NCBI GenBank assembly: GCA_947631235.1
Contig: CANRKO010000001.1
Coordinates: forward strand, 372,001-436,000
DNA length: 64,000 nt
Direction: 5' to 3'
From: an uncultured Clostridia bacterium
Lineage (GTDB): Bacteria; Bacillota; Clostridia; UBA1381
In this document: piece by piece, positions 51,875-60,796 of the stretch
How positions within the stretch are numbered: position 1 is the first letter of the stretch
How the letters are laid out: each line of letters starts with the position of its first letter
Made by a program: the position numbers and the translations under genes
Notes under the pieces: model-generated
Database searches by the model: none
Seen by the model: only the letters and a program-made list of their open reading frames with translations
Told to the model about the DNA's origin: nothing

Positions 51875-53992
51875 TTACATACTTTTCCTTTCCGCTATTT
51901 CAGCCATTTTTGCGCTGTTGAGACGTGTGTCGCCCTTTACGCGCGAATATGACAGATAGCCGTTCATTCTCTCGATTTTCGTGAGATTTCTGCTGCCGCA
52001 CTTCGGACATACGTCCATTTCAAGCTCCTCGTAGCCGCAGTCGTCGCAGTACGCCAAAGACATATTAACGCCCTCGTAAAAGCCCATATCCATAGCGCGG
52101 CGCACAAGCGTCTTTACTGCGTCGCGATTGTAGTTTACGGGATATTTCACATACTGAATTTTACCACCATTGCACAAATTCCAGAAACGCTTTTCAAGAT
52201 CCTGCTTTTCAATCGGCGTAATATCCTCGGTGACGTGGCAGTGAAAGCTGTTCGACACGTATTCCCTGTCTGACACGTTCTCGACTATGCCGTACTTCTT
52301 TCTGTACTGCGTGACCTGCAAGCCGCACAGCGACTCCGCGGGCGTGCCGTAAATGGCGTACAGTCTGCCGTCCTCCTTCTTAAATTTGTCAACCATATCG
52401 TTTATATGCTGCAATGTTTTAAGCGCAAATTCGCCGTCCTCAACGAGCGACTTCTTGTTGTGGAGCTGTTGAAGTTCGTTAAGCGCCGTTATGCCGAACG
52501 AGGCTGTGGCTGACTTTAGCAGCGGCTTAATCTTATCGTGTATGCCGAGATGTCCGCCGTAGAAACCGCCCTCGCAGTACGCGAGCGGGTTCGTTGACGC
52601 ACGCATTTCACCGAGATAGTCGTATGTGCGGAGGTGCAGATTTCTGATAAGCTCAAGATAATAGTCGAGCACCTCGAAAAAGTCGCGGTTTTCCTGTTTC
52701 GCTTTTGAGTAAATCATCGGCAGATGCAGCGATACAACGCCTATGTTAAAGCGTCCGACAAACACGGGCTTATCGTTTTCGTCGGCGGGCTGCATACCCC
52801 CTCTCTCGTACCACGGCGACAGGAACGCACGGCAGCCCATCGGTGAAATAATCTCGCCGTACTTTTTATACATTGACGGCACATAGCCCTCGCCTGTAAG
52901 CGACAGCCAGTCGGGGTACATGCTCCTCATCGAGCAGTCTATACCCGCTTCAAACACGTCCTCCAAAGGCTTGCCCTCACCGTGGAGGTTCTCGTCGTAC
53001 AAAAATACCACCTTAGGGAACAGTACGGGCTTTTTGTGACCTTTTTTGCCCTGTCCGCCCTTTCTTACATTCAGCATGGTTATTGACGCCATTTTTGCAA
53101 ACCTACCCGTACCCGTGCCGATTGTCACGGTTATAAAGGGATAGTCGCCGCGGCTCGACGATACGGAGTTAAACTTGTACTCCCAGCCCTGGAAACCCTG
53201 TTCGAAGTCGCGTTGAATGTCCGCCATAGTCACCTTCTCGGCTTGTTCCTCGCTAAGCCCCAATGACGTATACTTATCCATATACAGCTTATACGATTTT
53301 TCGGCGTAAGGTTCGAGAATTTTATCCGCGCTAGGCACGGTAAAGCCGCCGTACTGCTGCGACGCGGCGGACAGAATAATGTCGCCTATTACGTCGAACG
53401 CAACGTCGAGCGTCTTTGGCTCGTTATACCACAGATTACCCATTTCAAAGCCGCCCGACAGCACGTTTTTAATGTCGAACAGGCAGCAGTTCATCGTGTC
53501 GCGGCGAGCCGACATATCGTGAATATAAAGATAGCCGTCGCGGCAAGCCTGCAGTTCCTCCGTGGTCAGGAAAAACTTCTTGTAAAGCTCCTTGTTAAGC
53601 TGGTTGAAAATCAGGCTGCGCTTTGTGGACACGAGCGCGGAGTCGGTGTTCGAGTTCTCCTTGTCGCCGATGTACATGATGGACTGGCTCTTTTTGTAAA
53701 CCTCGTCGAGCATCTGTACAAAGTCCTGCTTGTAGTTGCGGTAGTCGCGGTAGCTTTTCGCGACCTTCGGATTTACCCTTTCGAGAGCGCCCTCGACTAT
53801 GTTGTGCATCTCGGCAATCTGAATGTCCTCCTTGCCCATACTCTCCGCCTGCTCCGTTACAAATTTGCATATAAACGCGATGTCCTCGTCCGTAAATTTC
53901 ACAAGAGCGCGGTAAGCGGACTTATTGACCGCCGTAACAACCTTTTGTACATTAAATTCTTCCTTCGTATTGTCCTTTTTTACAACTCTCAT
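51875..53992 (-). CDS. nrdD: Anaerobic (class III) ribonucleoside-triphosphate reductase
   Basis: Glycyl-radical enzyme making dNTPs without oxygen. The protein has 705 residues. An N-terminal ATP-cone (about 1-90, MRVVKKDNTKEEFNVQKVV) senses ATP/dATP; the central barrel follows. The C-terminus has zinc cysteines (CDDCGYEE, CPKCGSRN) and the radical loop RMNGYLSYSR with the radical glycine. ATG 53992 is favoured over GTG 54001 by an AGAGG SD 8 bases away. The promoter carries two NrdR boxes. Confidence 0.96.
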   Translation of the reverse strand: MRVVKKDNTKEEFNVQKVVTAVNKSAYRALVKFTDEDIAFICKFVTEQAESMGKEDIQIAEMHNIVEGALERVNPKVAKSYRDYRNYKQDFVQMLDEVYKKSQSIMYIGDKENSNTDSALVSTKRSLIFNQLNKELYKKFFLTTEELQACRDGYLYIHDMSARRDTMNCCLFDIKNVLSGGFEMGNLWYNEPKTLDVAFDVIGDIILSAASQQYGGFTVPSADKILEPYAEKSYKLYMDKYTSLGLSEEQAEKVTMADIQRDFEQGFQGWEYKFNSVSSSRGDYPFITVTIGTGTGRFAKMASITMLNVRKGGQGKKGHKKPVLFPKVVFLYDENLHGEGKPLEDVFEAGIDCSMRSMYPDWLSLTGEGYVPSMYKKYGEIISPMGCRAFLSPWYERGGMQPADENDKPVFVGRFNIGVVSLHLPMIYSKAKQENRDFFEVLDYYLELIRNLHLRTYDYLGEMRASTNPLAYCEGGFYGGHLGIHDKIKPLLKSATASFGITALNELQQLHNKKSLVEDGEFALKTLQHINDMVDKFKKEDGRLYAIYGTPAESLCGLQVTQYRKKYGIVENVSDREYVSNSFHCHVTEDITPIEKQDLEKRFWNLCNGGKIQYVKYPVNYNRDAVKTLVRRAMDMGFYEGVNMSLAYCDDCGYEELEMDVCPKCGSRNLTKIERMNGYLSYSRVKGDTRLNSAKMAEIAERKSM

Positions 53993-54026
53993 TTTTATCA
54001 CCTCTGTATTTTACGCGAGTCTTTAT

Positions 54027-54080
54027 ATACAATATATTGTGTTTATATATTATTATAGCACCAATATATAGATTTTACAA
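54027..54080 (-). promoter_or_regulatory. nrdD promoter with two NrdR boxes
   Basis: Minus strand TTGTAA (54075-54080), 17 bases, TATAAT (54052-54057). Box 1 (54027-54042, ATACAATATATTGTGT) matches 15 of 16 positions of the NrdR consensus acaCwAtATaTwGtgt; box 2 (54059-54074) matches 11 of 16 and fills the -35/-10 spacer. The boxes are 32 bases apart, three helical turns, as known for NrdR. Confidence 0.85.
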
Positions 54081-54243
54081 TAGTTTTGTTAATAATATCC
54101 GATAAATTTTCCGACCCATTTTTTTCGCGTCTCTCTAAATATTACATGACTACACGCACGTTTTACGCGGATAATAAAGGTTGGTTATTCAAAATCAGCC
54201 GAATTATGTCGGTAAATTATAGTATACCACACGGAGGTAAAAA

Positions 54244-54480
54244 ATGAAAGTTATTTTTCAGAGTTTTTATTTATATATGCTCGGCGTTGCAGCGGACGCG
54301 TACAGGGCGTTTTTTAACGGCGCGGTAAAAAAGGCGGCAAAACGCGGTGCGCTCTCGTCCGTGCGCCTTGCGAGAATGTCCGACAGGAGCTATTCTTTGT
54401 ATAAGAGGTTCTACGAGTTTGAAAACGTATTAAGCCGTGAAATAGAGACTGTTTCACGCGCGCAGGCTATCCGTTTATAA
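54244..54480 (+). CDS. Small protein of unknown function
   Basis: A 78-residue basic protein not recognised as any family. It has a good SD (CGGAGGT, just before the ATG). It begins MKVIFQSFYLYMLGVAADAY and ends in a helical segment FENVLSREIETVSRAQAI; a weak amphipathic N-terminal helix is possible. Its 3' end overlaps the end of convergent spoIIP by 14 bases. The good SD argues for a real gene. Confidence 0.6.
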   Translation: MKVIFQSFYLYMLGVAADAYRAFFNGAVKKAAKRGALSSVRLARMSDRSYSLYKRFYEFENVLSREIETVSRAQAIRL

Positions 54481-55612
54481 GCGCGGCGGCTATGGCGCGG
54501 GCAACGTCGCGTCCTCCCTCTTTTGCTTCGTCAAGAGTGTTGCCGTTGCTGCCGACCTCCAATATAAGGCTGCCGCGTGTTGTGTGACCGTTGAAACGTT
54601 CCGTGCGCAGATTTACGGGGCGCATAAGCCCAGGGTACATTATTTCCGCGCTGTTCTGTATCTTTGCGGCGAATGTCAGATTGTCGCGCCAGTTGTCGTG
54701 CCACAAGCCCATGCTGTTCGTTCCGACAACGAGCATTACCTGCGCGGTCGGCACACCGTTTTGCTCGCACGCCACGCGCAGACGCGAACCGTCGCTATAC
54801 ACGAACGCGTCGCGGTGTACGTCGAGGACTACTTGTATCGACGGGTTTTCCTTAAGTACGCTCTCTATGGTTGACAGCGCACGCGTGTACGAGCTTTGGT
54901 ACGATGGATAATCGTGGTACGTCTTGTCGTGTATTACGCCTATGCCGTAGCTTGTAAGCACGTTTTCTATTTCGTTGCCGACGGCGATAACGTTCACGTT
55001 CTCGTCGGTGTTACGCTCCGTCTCGCCGCTCATCTCGTCGCCGCTGTAACATTCGGTGGTATGCGTGTGCATAATAAGCACAAGCGGTTTGCCGTCCTCC
55101 GGTGTTATGGCGAGTTTATCGGCGCACATCGCGTCAAGATTAACGTCGTAGTCGGTGGCGTTATTGATTTTCAGCCCCACCGACGAGCATACGGCATTAT
55201 GGTCGGGCAGCGCGGCGGGCTGTGTTTCTTCGGGCGCGGTTGTTTCTTCCGGCTCCGCCGGTTCATTCGGCTCACCGTTGGAAACGTTTTCAGGAGCTTC
55301 TTCAGCCTTCGGGGTTGTCCCCTTTATCACGGCGCTGTACTCTCCTATCACCGACCCGGGGTCAGATATGTCTATGCCGGTAAGCTTTTTTAAAATACTC
55401 CCCTCTCCCGCGTCAGCCATGGGAATACCCTCGTTTAAAATGTTTTCATAATCATCGGCGGGTGAAAAAGTCTCCTCGACTTGCGCCATTCCGTCAAATA
55501 CCCCTTTTTTTATAAAACGCGGTACGGTTATGCCTGCCGCTGCAATACAAAGCGCCGCCGCGACGACTGCGTATATCTTATTTTTGGTGACTACTATTGT
55601 TTTAAACTTCAT
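54467..55612 (-). CDS. spoIIP: Stage II sporulation protein P
   Basis: Peptidoglycan amidase/endopeptidase needed for engulfment of the forespore. The protein has 381 residues. A membrane anchor (about 14-32) is followed by a Pro/Glu-rich linker (about 85-135) and the catalytic domain with VLIMHTHTTECYSG, IGVIHDKTYHDYPSYQSSYTR and VVLDVHRDAF (SpoIIP motifs). No gpr protease gene lies next to it here. A sporulation sigma promoter was sought upstream but not established. Confidence 0.92.
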   Translation of the reverse strand: MKFKTIVVTKNKIYAVVAAALCIAAAGITVPRFIKKGVFDGMAQVEETFSPADDYENILNEGIPMADAGEGSILKKLTGIDISDPGSVIGEYSAVIKGTTPKAEEAPENVSNGEPNEPAEPEETTAPEETQPAALPDHNAVCSSVGLKINNATDYDVNLDAMCADKLAITPEDGKPLVLIMHTHTTECYSGDEMSGETERNTDENVNVIAVGNEIENVLTSYGIGVIHDKTYHDYPSYQSSYTRALSTIESVLKENPSIQVVLDVHRDAFVYSDGSRLRVACEQNGVPTAQVMLVVGTNSMGLWHDNWRDNLTFAAKIQNSAEIMYPGLMRPVNLRTERFNGHTTRGSLILEVGSNGNTLDEAKEGGRDVARAIAAALING

Positions 55613-55703
55613 TATGTAACCTCACGATTGCTTGTATAACCTCTTATTTCTATTCATACGCCGCGTTTACATAAATATGTTGCTAATTTTTTGAAAAAAA
55701 CTC

Positions 55704-55732
55704 TTGCATTTTTATATAGGTTGTGTTATAAT
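55704..55732 (+). promoter_or_regulatory. Promoter of rplS
   Basis: TTGCAT (55704-55709), 17 bases, TATAAT (55727-55732). Confidence 0.75.
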
Positions 55733-55738
55733 GTCAAA

Positions 55739-55799
55739 GTTATTACGGACAGTCCTCTGCCTTGGTCGGCACGAAAGTCTTGAAAATTAAGGAGGAAGA
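55739..55799 (+). promoter_or_regulatory. Possible L19 leader RNA
   Basis: A short leader of about 60 bases before rplS has the GGACAGTCCTCTGCC and GGTCGGCACGAAAGTC segments, able to form small stems. Firmicutes are known to carry an L19 leader motif here; identity is inferred from position, not from a covariance search. Confidence 0.4.
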
Positions 55800-55802
55800 A
55801 TG

Positions 55803-56153
55803 ATGAATACACAGGAAATCATCAACAACCTGACAAAAGACCAAATCAGAACAGACCTTCCGGAGCTCGTTGTGGGCAACAACGTAAAGGTTTACCAAAG
55901 AATTGTCGAGGGTTCGAGAACGAGAACTCAGATGTTCGAGGGTACAATCATTAAGGTTCAGGGAGGCGGCATTGCCAAAACTTTCACGGTAAGACGCGTT
56001 TCTTACGGCGTAGGCGTGGAAAAGACTTGGCCCGTCAACTCGCCCAATATCGAGAAAATCGAAGTATCGAGAAAGGGTAAGGTCAGACGCGCGAGACTTT
56101 ACTATCTGCGTGACAGAGTCGGCAAGGCGGCAAAGGTTAAGGAAAGAATATAA
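55803..56153 (+). CDS. rplS: 50S ribosomal protein L19
   Basis: Large-subunit protein at the 30S-50S interface. The protein has 116 residues. Typical segments are [58 protein letters not shown] and [22 protein letters not shown] 55803 is chosen over ATG 55800 because AGGAGG (55791-55796) is then 6 bases away. rplS-lepB-rbgA is a common Firmicute order. Confidence 0.97.
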   Translation: MNTQEIINNLTKDQIRTDLPELVVGNNVKVYQRIVEGSRTRTQMFEGTIIKVQGGGIAKTFTVRRVSYGVGVEKTWPVNSPNIEKIEVSRKGKVRRARLYYLRDRVGKAAKVKERI

Positions 56154-56173
56154 TGCTATCCTTAGCGGATATG

Positions 56174-56202
56174 GAAAGGGACATTATGATGTCCCTTTTT
56201 TC
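56174..56202 (+). terminator. Terminator after rplS
   Basis: AAAGGGACA (56175-56183) and TGTCCCTTT (56190-56198), then T. It lies within the rplS-lepB gap and may only partly stop transcription. Confidence 0.8.
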
Positions 56203-56235
56203 ACATCGAACTAAGGTTTTACGGAGGGATATATT

Positions 56236-56991
56236 ATGAGTGAAAACAATGATGAAATCAAACAGGAAAACGCCGCAGCCGAAACGGCGGGAGCAAAAAA
56301 AGAAGAGGAAAAGAAAATATGGTTCCAAAAATCCGAAAAAAGTAACATGACGGTTCCCACCGCCGCGTTCTGGCACGAGGTACTCGAATGGGTCGTGACG
56401 CTTGCGGTAGTGTTTGCAATCGAGTTCGCGATAAAGTTTTTCGTGTTCGATATTGTAAAGGTGGACGGTTCGAGCATGGTGCCGACACTTCACGACCGTG
56501 ACAGACTTATTGTAACAAAACTCGGTTACAAACCTAAACAGGGCGATATTATAATTCTGGACAGCACGTATAAAAAGCGTATGGAGTACTTCGACAATTT
56601 AGCCGAGGATAAGGGTAAGGACGAGCTTTCGTTTGTCGAGAAATTCTTCGCGCAGAGAGTCGGTATGCCCGCGTCGCTTAAAAAGAAGTACTACGTAAAG
56701 CGCGTTATCGCGCTGCCGGGTCAGACGGTGGATATATCCGACGGACACGTATACGTGGACGGTGAAATTCTCGACGAGCCGTACTACGACGGTAAAACAA
56801 GTCCGCTGCCCTCGTCGTCAATGACATATCCGCTCACGGTTGACGAGAACACGGTGTTCGTAATGGGCGACAACCGCAACAACAGTAAGGACAGCCGTTC
56901 GTCGGATCTCGGTCTTGTGCCGTACGACGCTATTCTCGGAAAGTCACAGCTCCGCATATGGCCCCTTAACGCTATCGGCGCGACAAAATAG
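56236..56991 (+). CDS. lepB: Signal peptidase I
   Basis: Membrane serine protease that removes signal peptides from exported proteins. The protein has 251 residues. A charged cytoplasmic N-terminus (about 1-48) precedes one membrane helix (50-70). Catalytic Ser80 is in DGSSMVPT and Lys155 in YYVKRVIALPG; the C-terminal GDNRNNSKDSR box is present. Its long Lys/Glu-rich N-terminus is slightly unusual. The rbgA gene follows 8 bases later. Confidence 0.95.
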   Translation: MSENNDEIKQENAAAETAGAKKEEEKKIWFQKSEKSNMTVPTAAFWHEVLEWVVTLAVVFAIEFAIKFFVFDIVKVDGSSMVPTLHDRDRLIVTKLGYKPKQGDIIILDSTYKKRMEYFDNLAEDKGKDELSFVEKFFAQRVGMPASLKKKYYVKRVIALPGQTVDISDGHVYVDGEILDEPYYDGKTSPLPSSSMTYPLTVDENTVFVMGDNRNNSKDSRSSDLGLVPYDAILGKSQLRIWPLNAIGATK

Positions 56992-56999
56992 GTGTGGTA

Positions 57000-57860
57000 A
57001 TGCAGAATTTACAGTGGTACCCCGGTCATATGGCGAAAACGCGACGCATGATCGAGGATAATCTGAAGATGATAGACGTCGTAATTGAAATTCTCGATGC
57101 GCGTATTCCCTTTTCGGGACGCAATCCGAATTTCGACGATATAATAAGAAACAAGCCGCGTCTGCTCGTGCTGAACAAGTCCGACCTCGCCGACAGGCGC
57201 AGGACGGATATGTGGATCAAATGGTACGCCGACAGGGGCGTAAGGGTAATACCGATAAGCTGCGCGACGGGCGCGGGTCTTAACACGGTGCTTGGCGAGG
57301 CTGACGCGCTCGTGCGCGATAAGATTGAGCGCGAGAAGGAAAAGGGCAGAAACAGGACGCTGCGCATTATGACCGTCGGTATACCGAACGTGGGTAAATC
57401 CAGTCTTATAAACCGCCTGCTCGGACGAGCGAGCGCAAAAACGGGCGACCGCCCCGGTATTACGCGCGGTAAGCAGTGGCTTAAAATAAAGGGCGGTGCG
57501 GAACTGCTCGACACGCCCGGCATATTGCCGCCGAAATTTGAGGATCAGGCCGTGGCAATGCGGCTTGCGTACACGGGCGCAATCAAGGACGAGATTATGA
57601 ACACGGAACTCCTCGCCTACTCCCTGTGTGAATATCTGCGCGACAACTACCCCGACGAGCTGTGCGCGAGGTACAAGCTCAACGCCGTAGCGGAACTTAA
57701 GGGCTACGAGGTGCTTGAAAAGATAGGCAGAAAGCGCGGATTTGTAATATCCGGCGGCGAGGTCGATATGGAACGAGCCGCAAACACCGTTCTCGATGAA
57801 CTGCGCAGCGCGAAAATCGGCGCGGTAACGCTTGAAACGCCCGATGATATTGAAGAATAA
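57000..57860 (+). CDS. rbgA: Ribosome biogenesis GTPase RbgA (YlqF)
   Basis: Assembly GTPase for the late 50S subunit. The protein has 286 residues. The motif order is circularly permuted: NKSD (59-62) comes before GIPNVGKS (127-134) and DTPG (171-174), as in the YlqF group. The N-terminus MQNLQWYPGHMAKT matches the family. The start is ATG 57000; the GTG at 56994 lies too close to lepB. It ends with a strong terminator. Confidence 0.95.
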   Translation: MQNLQWYPGHMAKTRRMIEDNLKMIDVVIEILDARIPFSGRNPNFDDIIRNKPRLLVLNKSDLADRRRTDMWIKWYADRGVRVIPISCATGAGLNTVLGEADALVRDKIEREKEKGRNRTLRIMTVGIPNVGKSSLINRLLGRASAKTGDRPGITRGKQWLKIKGGAELLDTPGILPPKFEDQAVAMRLAYTGAIKDEIMNTELLAYSLCEYLRDNYPDELCARYKLNAVAELKGYEVLEKIGRKRGFVISGGEVDMERAANTVLDELRSAKIGAVTLETPDDIEE

Positions 57861-57865
57861 CACGT

Positions 57866-57898
57866 AAAAACATATCGCATGATGCGATATGTTTTTTT
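57866..57898 (+). terminator. Terminator after rbgA
   Basis: AAACATATCGCAT (57868-57880) and ATGCGATATGTTT (57882-57894) form a near-perfect 13-base stem, followed by T. Confidence 0.9.
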
Positions 57899-57910
57899 AA
57901 AGAAAAAAAA

Positions 57911-57939
57911 ATACGAAACGGCTTTATACCGTTTCGTAC
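57911..57939 (-). terminator. Terminator of the HPr-like gene
   Basis: On the minus strand TACGAAACGG and CCGTTTCGTA (57912-57921 and 57929-57938) form a hairpin followed by a T run. Confidence 0.85.
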
Positions 57940-57965
57940 CTCATAGCAATTTTATGTAGCCTGAA

Positions 57966-58196
57966 TTACTTAATGATGAACTTGTCAAGCTCAGCTACGA
58001 AAGCGTCGCAGTCGTCGCTGTGAACCTCAACCTTAATCGGTTTTGAAAGATCAAGGCTGAATATACCCATGATTGACTTAGCGTCTACAACATATCTGCC
58101 GGACGTTAAATCAACATCAAAATCATACTTGCTTACAGTGTTCACGAAATCTTTTACGTCGTTGATTGAACCTAACAGAAGATTAAATGTTTTCAT
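57966..58196 (-). CDS. HPr-like protein without the phosphorylated histidine
   Basis: A 76-residue protein resembling HPr of the sugar phosphotransferase system. The HPr kinase region is kept (DAKSIMGIFSLDL, Ser41 aligning with HPr Ser46). The usual GLHARPA region with His15 is replaced by INDVKDFV, so it cannot accept phosphate from enzyme I. By analogy with Crh it may be a regulator rather than a carrier, but that is inference. The SD and its own promoter (58254-58282) support a real gene. A terminator ends it. Confidence 0.75.
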   Translation of the reverse strand: MKTFNLLLGSINDVKDFVNTVSKYDFDVDLTSGRYVVDAKSIMGIFSLDLSKPIKVEVHSDDCDAFVAELDKFIIK

Positions 58197-58253
58197 AATT
58201 ATTTCCTCCTCATTTTCATATCTTTCCTGTTTGTGTCTTTGTTACACATCTTA

Positions 58254-58282
58254 ATAATACATCTTTTCTTTTAAATAGTCAA
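58254..58282 (-). promoter_or_regulatory. Promoter of the HPr-like gene
   Basis: Minus strand TTGACT (58277-58282), 17 bases, TATTAT (58254-58259). Confidence 0.7.
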
Positions 58283-58288
58283 TAGGTA

Positions 58289-58317
58289 TTGCTTTTTTTT
58301 GTTAAATTTTATATAAT
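58289..58317 (+). promoter_or_regulatory. Promoter of mtaB
   Basis: TTGCTT (58289-58294), 17 bases, TATAAT (58312-58317), 67 bases before mtaB. Confidence 0.65.
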
Positions 58318-58383
58318 AATGCTAATGCGGATATTGAAAAGGTCAATATTTTGGTAAATCTGTTTACATAAAGAGGTAATGGA

Positions 58384-59679
58384 ATGAAAAAAGCGGCATT
58401 TTACACGCTCGGCTGCAAGGTAAATCAGTATGAAACGGAGGCAATGGCGGAGCTTTTCGCGGACGCGGGGTACGAAGTGTGCGATTTTTCCGAAAAAGCG
58501 GACGTGTATGTTATAAATACATGCTCGGTAACGAATATGGGCGACAGGAAATCGCGGCAGGTTATACGCAGGGCTAAAAAGACGAACCCTGACGCGGTTG
58601 TGGCTGTAACCGGCTGTTACGCTCAGACCGCGCCCGACGAGATACTCGGTATAGACGGCGTGAATATCGTTATAGGCACCAAAGGCAGAGGCGATATTGT
58701 GCGGCTCGTTGAGGACGCGGCAACGGGCGCGCCGGTAAATTGTGTGTCGGATATAATGACAAATCACGAGTTTGAGGAGCTTAATATAAAACGCTACATG
58801 AACAGGACGAGAGCGTTTATCAAAATTCAGGAGGGGTGCAGCCAGTTCTGCTCGTACTGCATTATCCCCTACGCCCGAGGTCCCGTGCGGAGCAGACCGT
58901 CCGACGAGGTCGTGTGCGAGGTAAAACGGCTCGCGCAAAACAGCTATAAGGAGATTATTCTCGTCGGTATACACGTCGCGTCGTACGGTAAGGATTTAAC
59001 GGATACAAGCCTTGAAAAGCTTATTGCGGAGCTTGACGGCATAGACGGGATCGAGCGTATACGGCTTTCGTCGATCGAGCCGATGACGCTCGACCGAAAA
59101 TTTATCGACAGCATAAAAGCGTCGAAAAAGCTGTGTCACCACTTCCATATATCGCTCCAGTCGGGCTGCGACGAAACGCTTAAACGTATGAACCGCAAGT
59201 ATACGGCGGAGCAGTTTGGAGGAATAGTGAACGGTATAAGAGACGCGTTCTCCGACGCGGCTGTCACGACCGATATAATGGTAGGTTTCCCCGGCGAAAC
59301 GGACGGGGAATTTGCAAAAACGGCGGAATTTGTGAGGAAAACGGACTTTGCCGACGCGCATATATTCCAGTATTCGCGCCGAAAAGGCACTCCGGCGGCA
59401 AAGCGCGCCGACCAGGTCTCGCCCGAGGTAAAGGAGAAACGCGCGAAGGTTATAGCGGAAATTACCGAAAAGAGCCGTGACGCGTTTCTTTCTCGGTTTG
59501 TCGGAAAAACGATGCGCGTACTGTTCGAGCAGCGTGCCGCCGACGGTATGTTTGAGGGTAAAACGGACAATTATATTACCGTTCACGCGCCGTCGGACGC
59601 GGATTTAAACGACGAATTTCGGGACGTTAAGCTTGAAAAACACGAAAACGGCATAATGTACGGTCACATTGTCGGATAA
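58384..59679 (+). CDS. mtaB: tRNA t6A37 methylthiotransferase MtaB
   Basis: Converts t6A37 to ms2t6A37 in ANN-decoding tRNAs using two iron-sulfur clusters. The protein has 431 residues. The N-terminal UPF0004 cluster uses Cys11, Cys47 and Cys78; the radical-SAM motif CSQFCSYC has Cys142, 146 and 149; a C-terminal TRAM-like domain follows (about 370-428). The start TLGCKVNQYETEAM is typical of MtaB rather than MiaB or RimO. A terminator follows. Confidence 0.94.
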   Translation: MKKAAFYTLGCKVNQYETEAMAELFADAGYEVCDFSEKADVYVINTCSVTNMGDRKSRQVIRRAKKTNPDAVVAVTGCYAQTAPDEILGIDGVNIVIGTKGRGDIVRLVEDAATGAPVNCVSDIMTNHEFEELNIKRYMNRTRAFIKIQEGCSQFCSYCIIPYARGPVRSRPSDEVVCEVKRLAQNSYKEIILVGIHVASYGKDLTDTSLEKLIAELDGIDGIERIRLSSIEPMTLDRKFIDSIKASKKLCHHFHISLQSGCDETLKRMNRKYTAEQFGGIVNGIRDAFSDAAVTTDIMVGFPGETDGEFAKTAEFVRKTDFADAHIFQYSRRKGTPAAKRADQVSPEVKEKRAKVIAEITEKSRDAFLSRFVGKTMRVLFEQRAADGMFEGKTDNYITVHAPSDADLNDEFRDVKLEKHENGIMYGHIVG

Positions 59680-59680
59680 G

Positions 59681-59711
59681 AAAAAAGCGTATCGAAGTGA
59701 TACGCTTTTTG
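59681..59711. terminator. Bidirectional terminator mtaB / CD1247-like gene
   Basis: AAAAGCGTATC (59683-59693) and GATACGCTTTTT (59699-59710) with A and T runs. It separates convergent genes. Confidence 0.85.
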
Positions 59712-59718
59712 TTTGCAA

Positions 59719-60174
59719 TTATTCGTCTTCCTCATCGTCAGAATTGAGATTAAATTCAAGCTCTATTTCCTCGTGACAATTCGGGCATACGATTGCACTG
59801 TCGTCGTCAATCATGTCAAAGTCAATCATAACATCCTCGCCGCAGTTGGGACATTCGATTTCGAAATAATCACTGCCGTCATCTTCAAGGTCGTCGTACT
59901 CGTCATCATCAAAGTCATCGTCGTCCTCGTAGATGCCGCGCTCATAATCGTCGCCGTAGATGTCGTCCGCTATGGAGAAGAGCGCGTCGTCGAGTTCGTC
60001 CGTGACATCCTCGACGTTCTCAACTCTTTCCTCCAACTCGCCTATTCTGTCAGCCATCGCTCCCACAACGTCGATAAGTTTCATAATAAGCTTACCCTCG
60101 TCGCTTTTCGGGTTTATGTCAAGCCCCTCTGCGTAACCTTTAAGGTATGCCGCCTGTTTGATTAAATCTTCCAT
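59719..60174 (-). CDS. CD1247-like acidic zinc-ribbon protein
   Basis: A 151-residue acidic protein. The N-terminal helix-rich part (about 1-65, MEDLIKQAAYLKGYAEGLDI) matches the CD1247 N-terminal domain of Clostridia. An Asp/Glu-rich linker (about 68-105) leads to a zinc ribbon with CPNCGED and CPNCHEE (about 108-134). The function is unknown. It follows efp by 18 bases, the usual neighbour. Confidence 0.8.
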   Translation of the reverse strand: MEDLIKQAAYLKGYAEGLDINPKSDEGKLIMKLIDVVGAMADRIGELEERVENVEDVTDELDDALFSIADDIYGDDYERGIYEDDDDFDDDEYDDLEDDGSDYFEIECPNCGEDVMIDFDMIDDDSAIVCPNCHEEIELEFNLNSDDEEDE

Positions 60175-60192
60175 AGTATACCTCCTACAGAA

Positions 60193-60753
60193 TTACTTTA
60201 CGCGTTCCATGTACTCGCCCGTTCTCGTGTCTACTCTTATAATCTCGTTTACGTCAATGAACAAGGGAACATTGATAACCGCGCCCGTTTCAAGCGTTGC
60301 GGGTTTCATTGCGTTTGTAGATGTGTTGCCCGCAAAGCCCGGCTCGGTCTCCGTTACCTGAAGTTCCACGAATGTCGGAGGCTCTACGCCGAAGATGTTG
60401 CCCTTGTAGGACATAATCTTGCACACGTCGTTTTCCTTGACGAACTTCATTTCATTCTCTATCTCGCCCTTGGCAATGTCGATCATGTCGTATGTTTCAT
60501 TATCCATGAAGTGGTAGAAATCGTCGTCGCCGTAGGAATATGACATATCCTTTCTGTCGATATGCGCCTCCTCGAATTTTTCGGTCGGTCTGAAGGTCTT
60601 TTCAACAACGCCGCCGTTTATAACATTCTTCAGCTTTGTTCTTACAAACGCCGCGCCCTTGCCCGGCTTAACGTGCTGAAACTCGACTATCTGGTATACG
60701 TTACCCTCAAATTCAAATGTTCTGCCGTTTCTAAAATCTCCTGCTGTAATCAT
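60193..60753 (-). CDS. efp: Elongation factor P
   Basis: Rescues ribosomes stalled at polyproline stretches. The protein has 186 residues. The KOW-like domain I has the modifiable Lys32 in [12 protein letters not shown], and two OB domains follow ([29 protein letters not shown]). The start is ATG 60753 with AGGAGG 7 bases away; the frame runs upstream into the promoter. It forms an operon with the CD1247-like gene. Confidence 0.96.
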   Translation of the reverse strand: MITAGDFRNGRTFEFEGNVYQIVEFQHVKPGKGAAFVRTKLKNVINGGVVEKTFRPTEKFEEAHIDRKDMSYSYGDDDFYHFMDNETYDMIDIAKGEIENEMKFVKENDVCKIMSYKGNIFGVEPPTFVELQVTETEPGFAGNTSTNAMKPATLETGAVINVPLFIDVNEIIRVDTRTGEYMERVK

Positions 60754-60796
60754 AAAAAATCCTCCTGTGTCATTTGTTTCTATTCCTATTGTATAT

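Noticed and set aside
54081-54243. Promoter of the 78-residue orphan gene
   Set aside because: A TATAGT -10 exists but no -35 partner at 16-18 bases.
55613-55700. Sporulation sigma promoter ahead of spoIIP
   Set aside because: Several partial matches, none with both elements and correct spacing.
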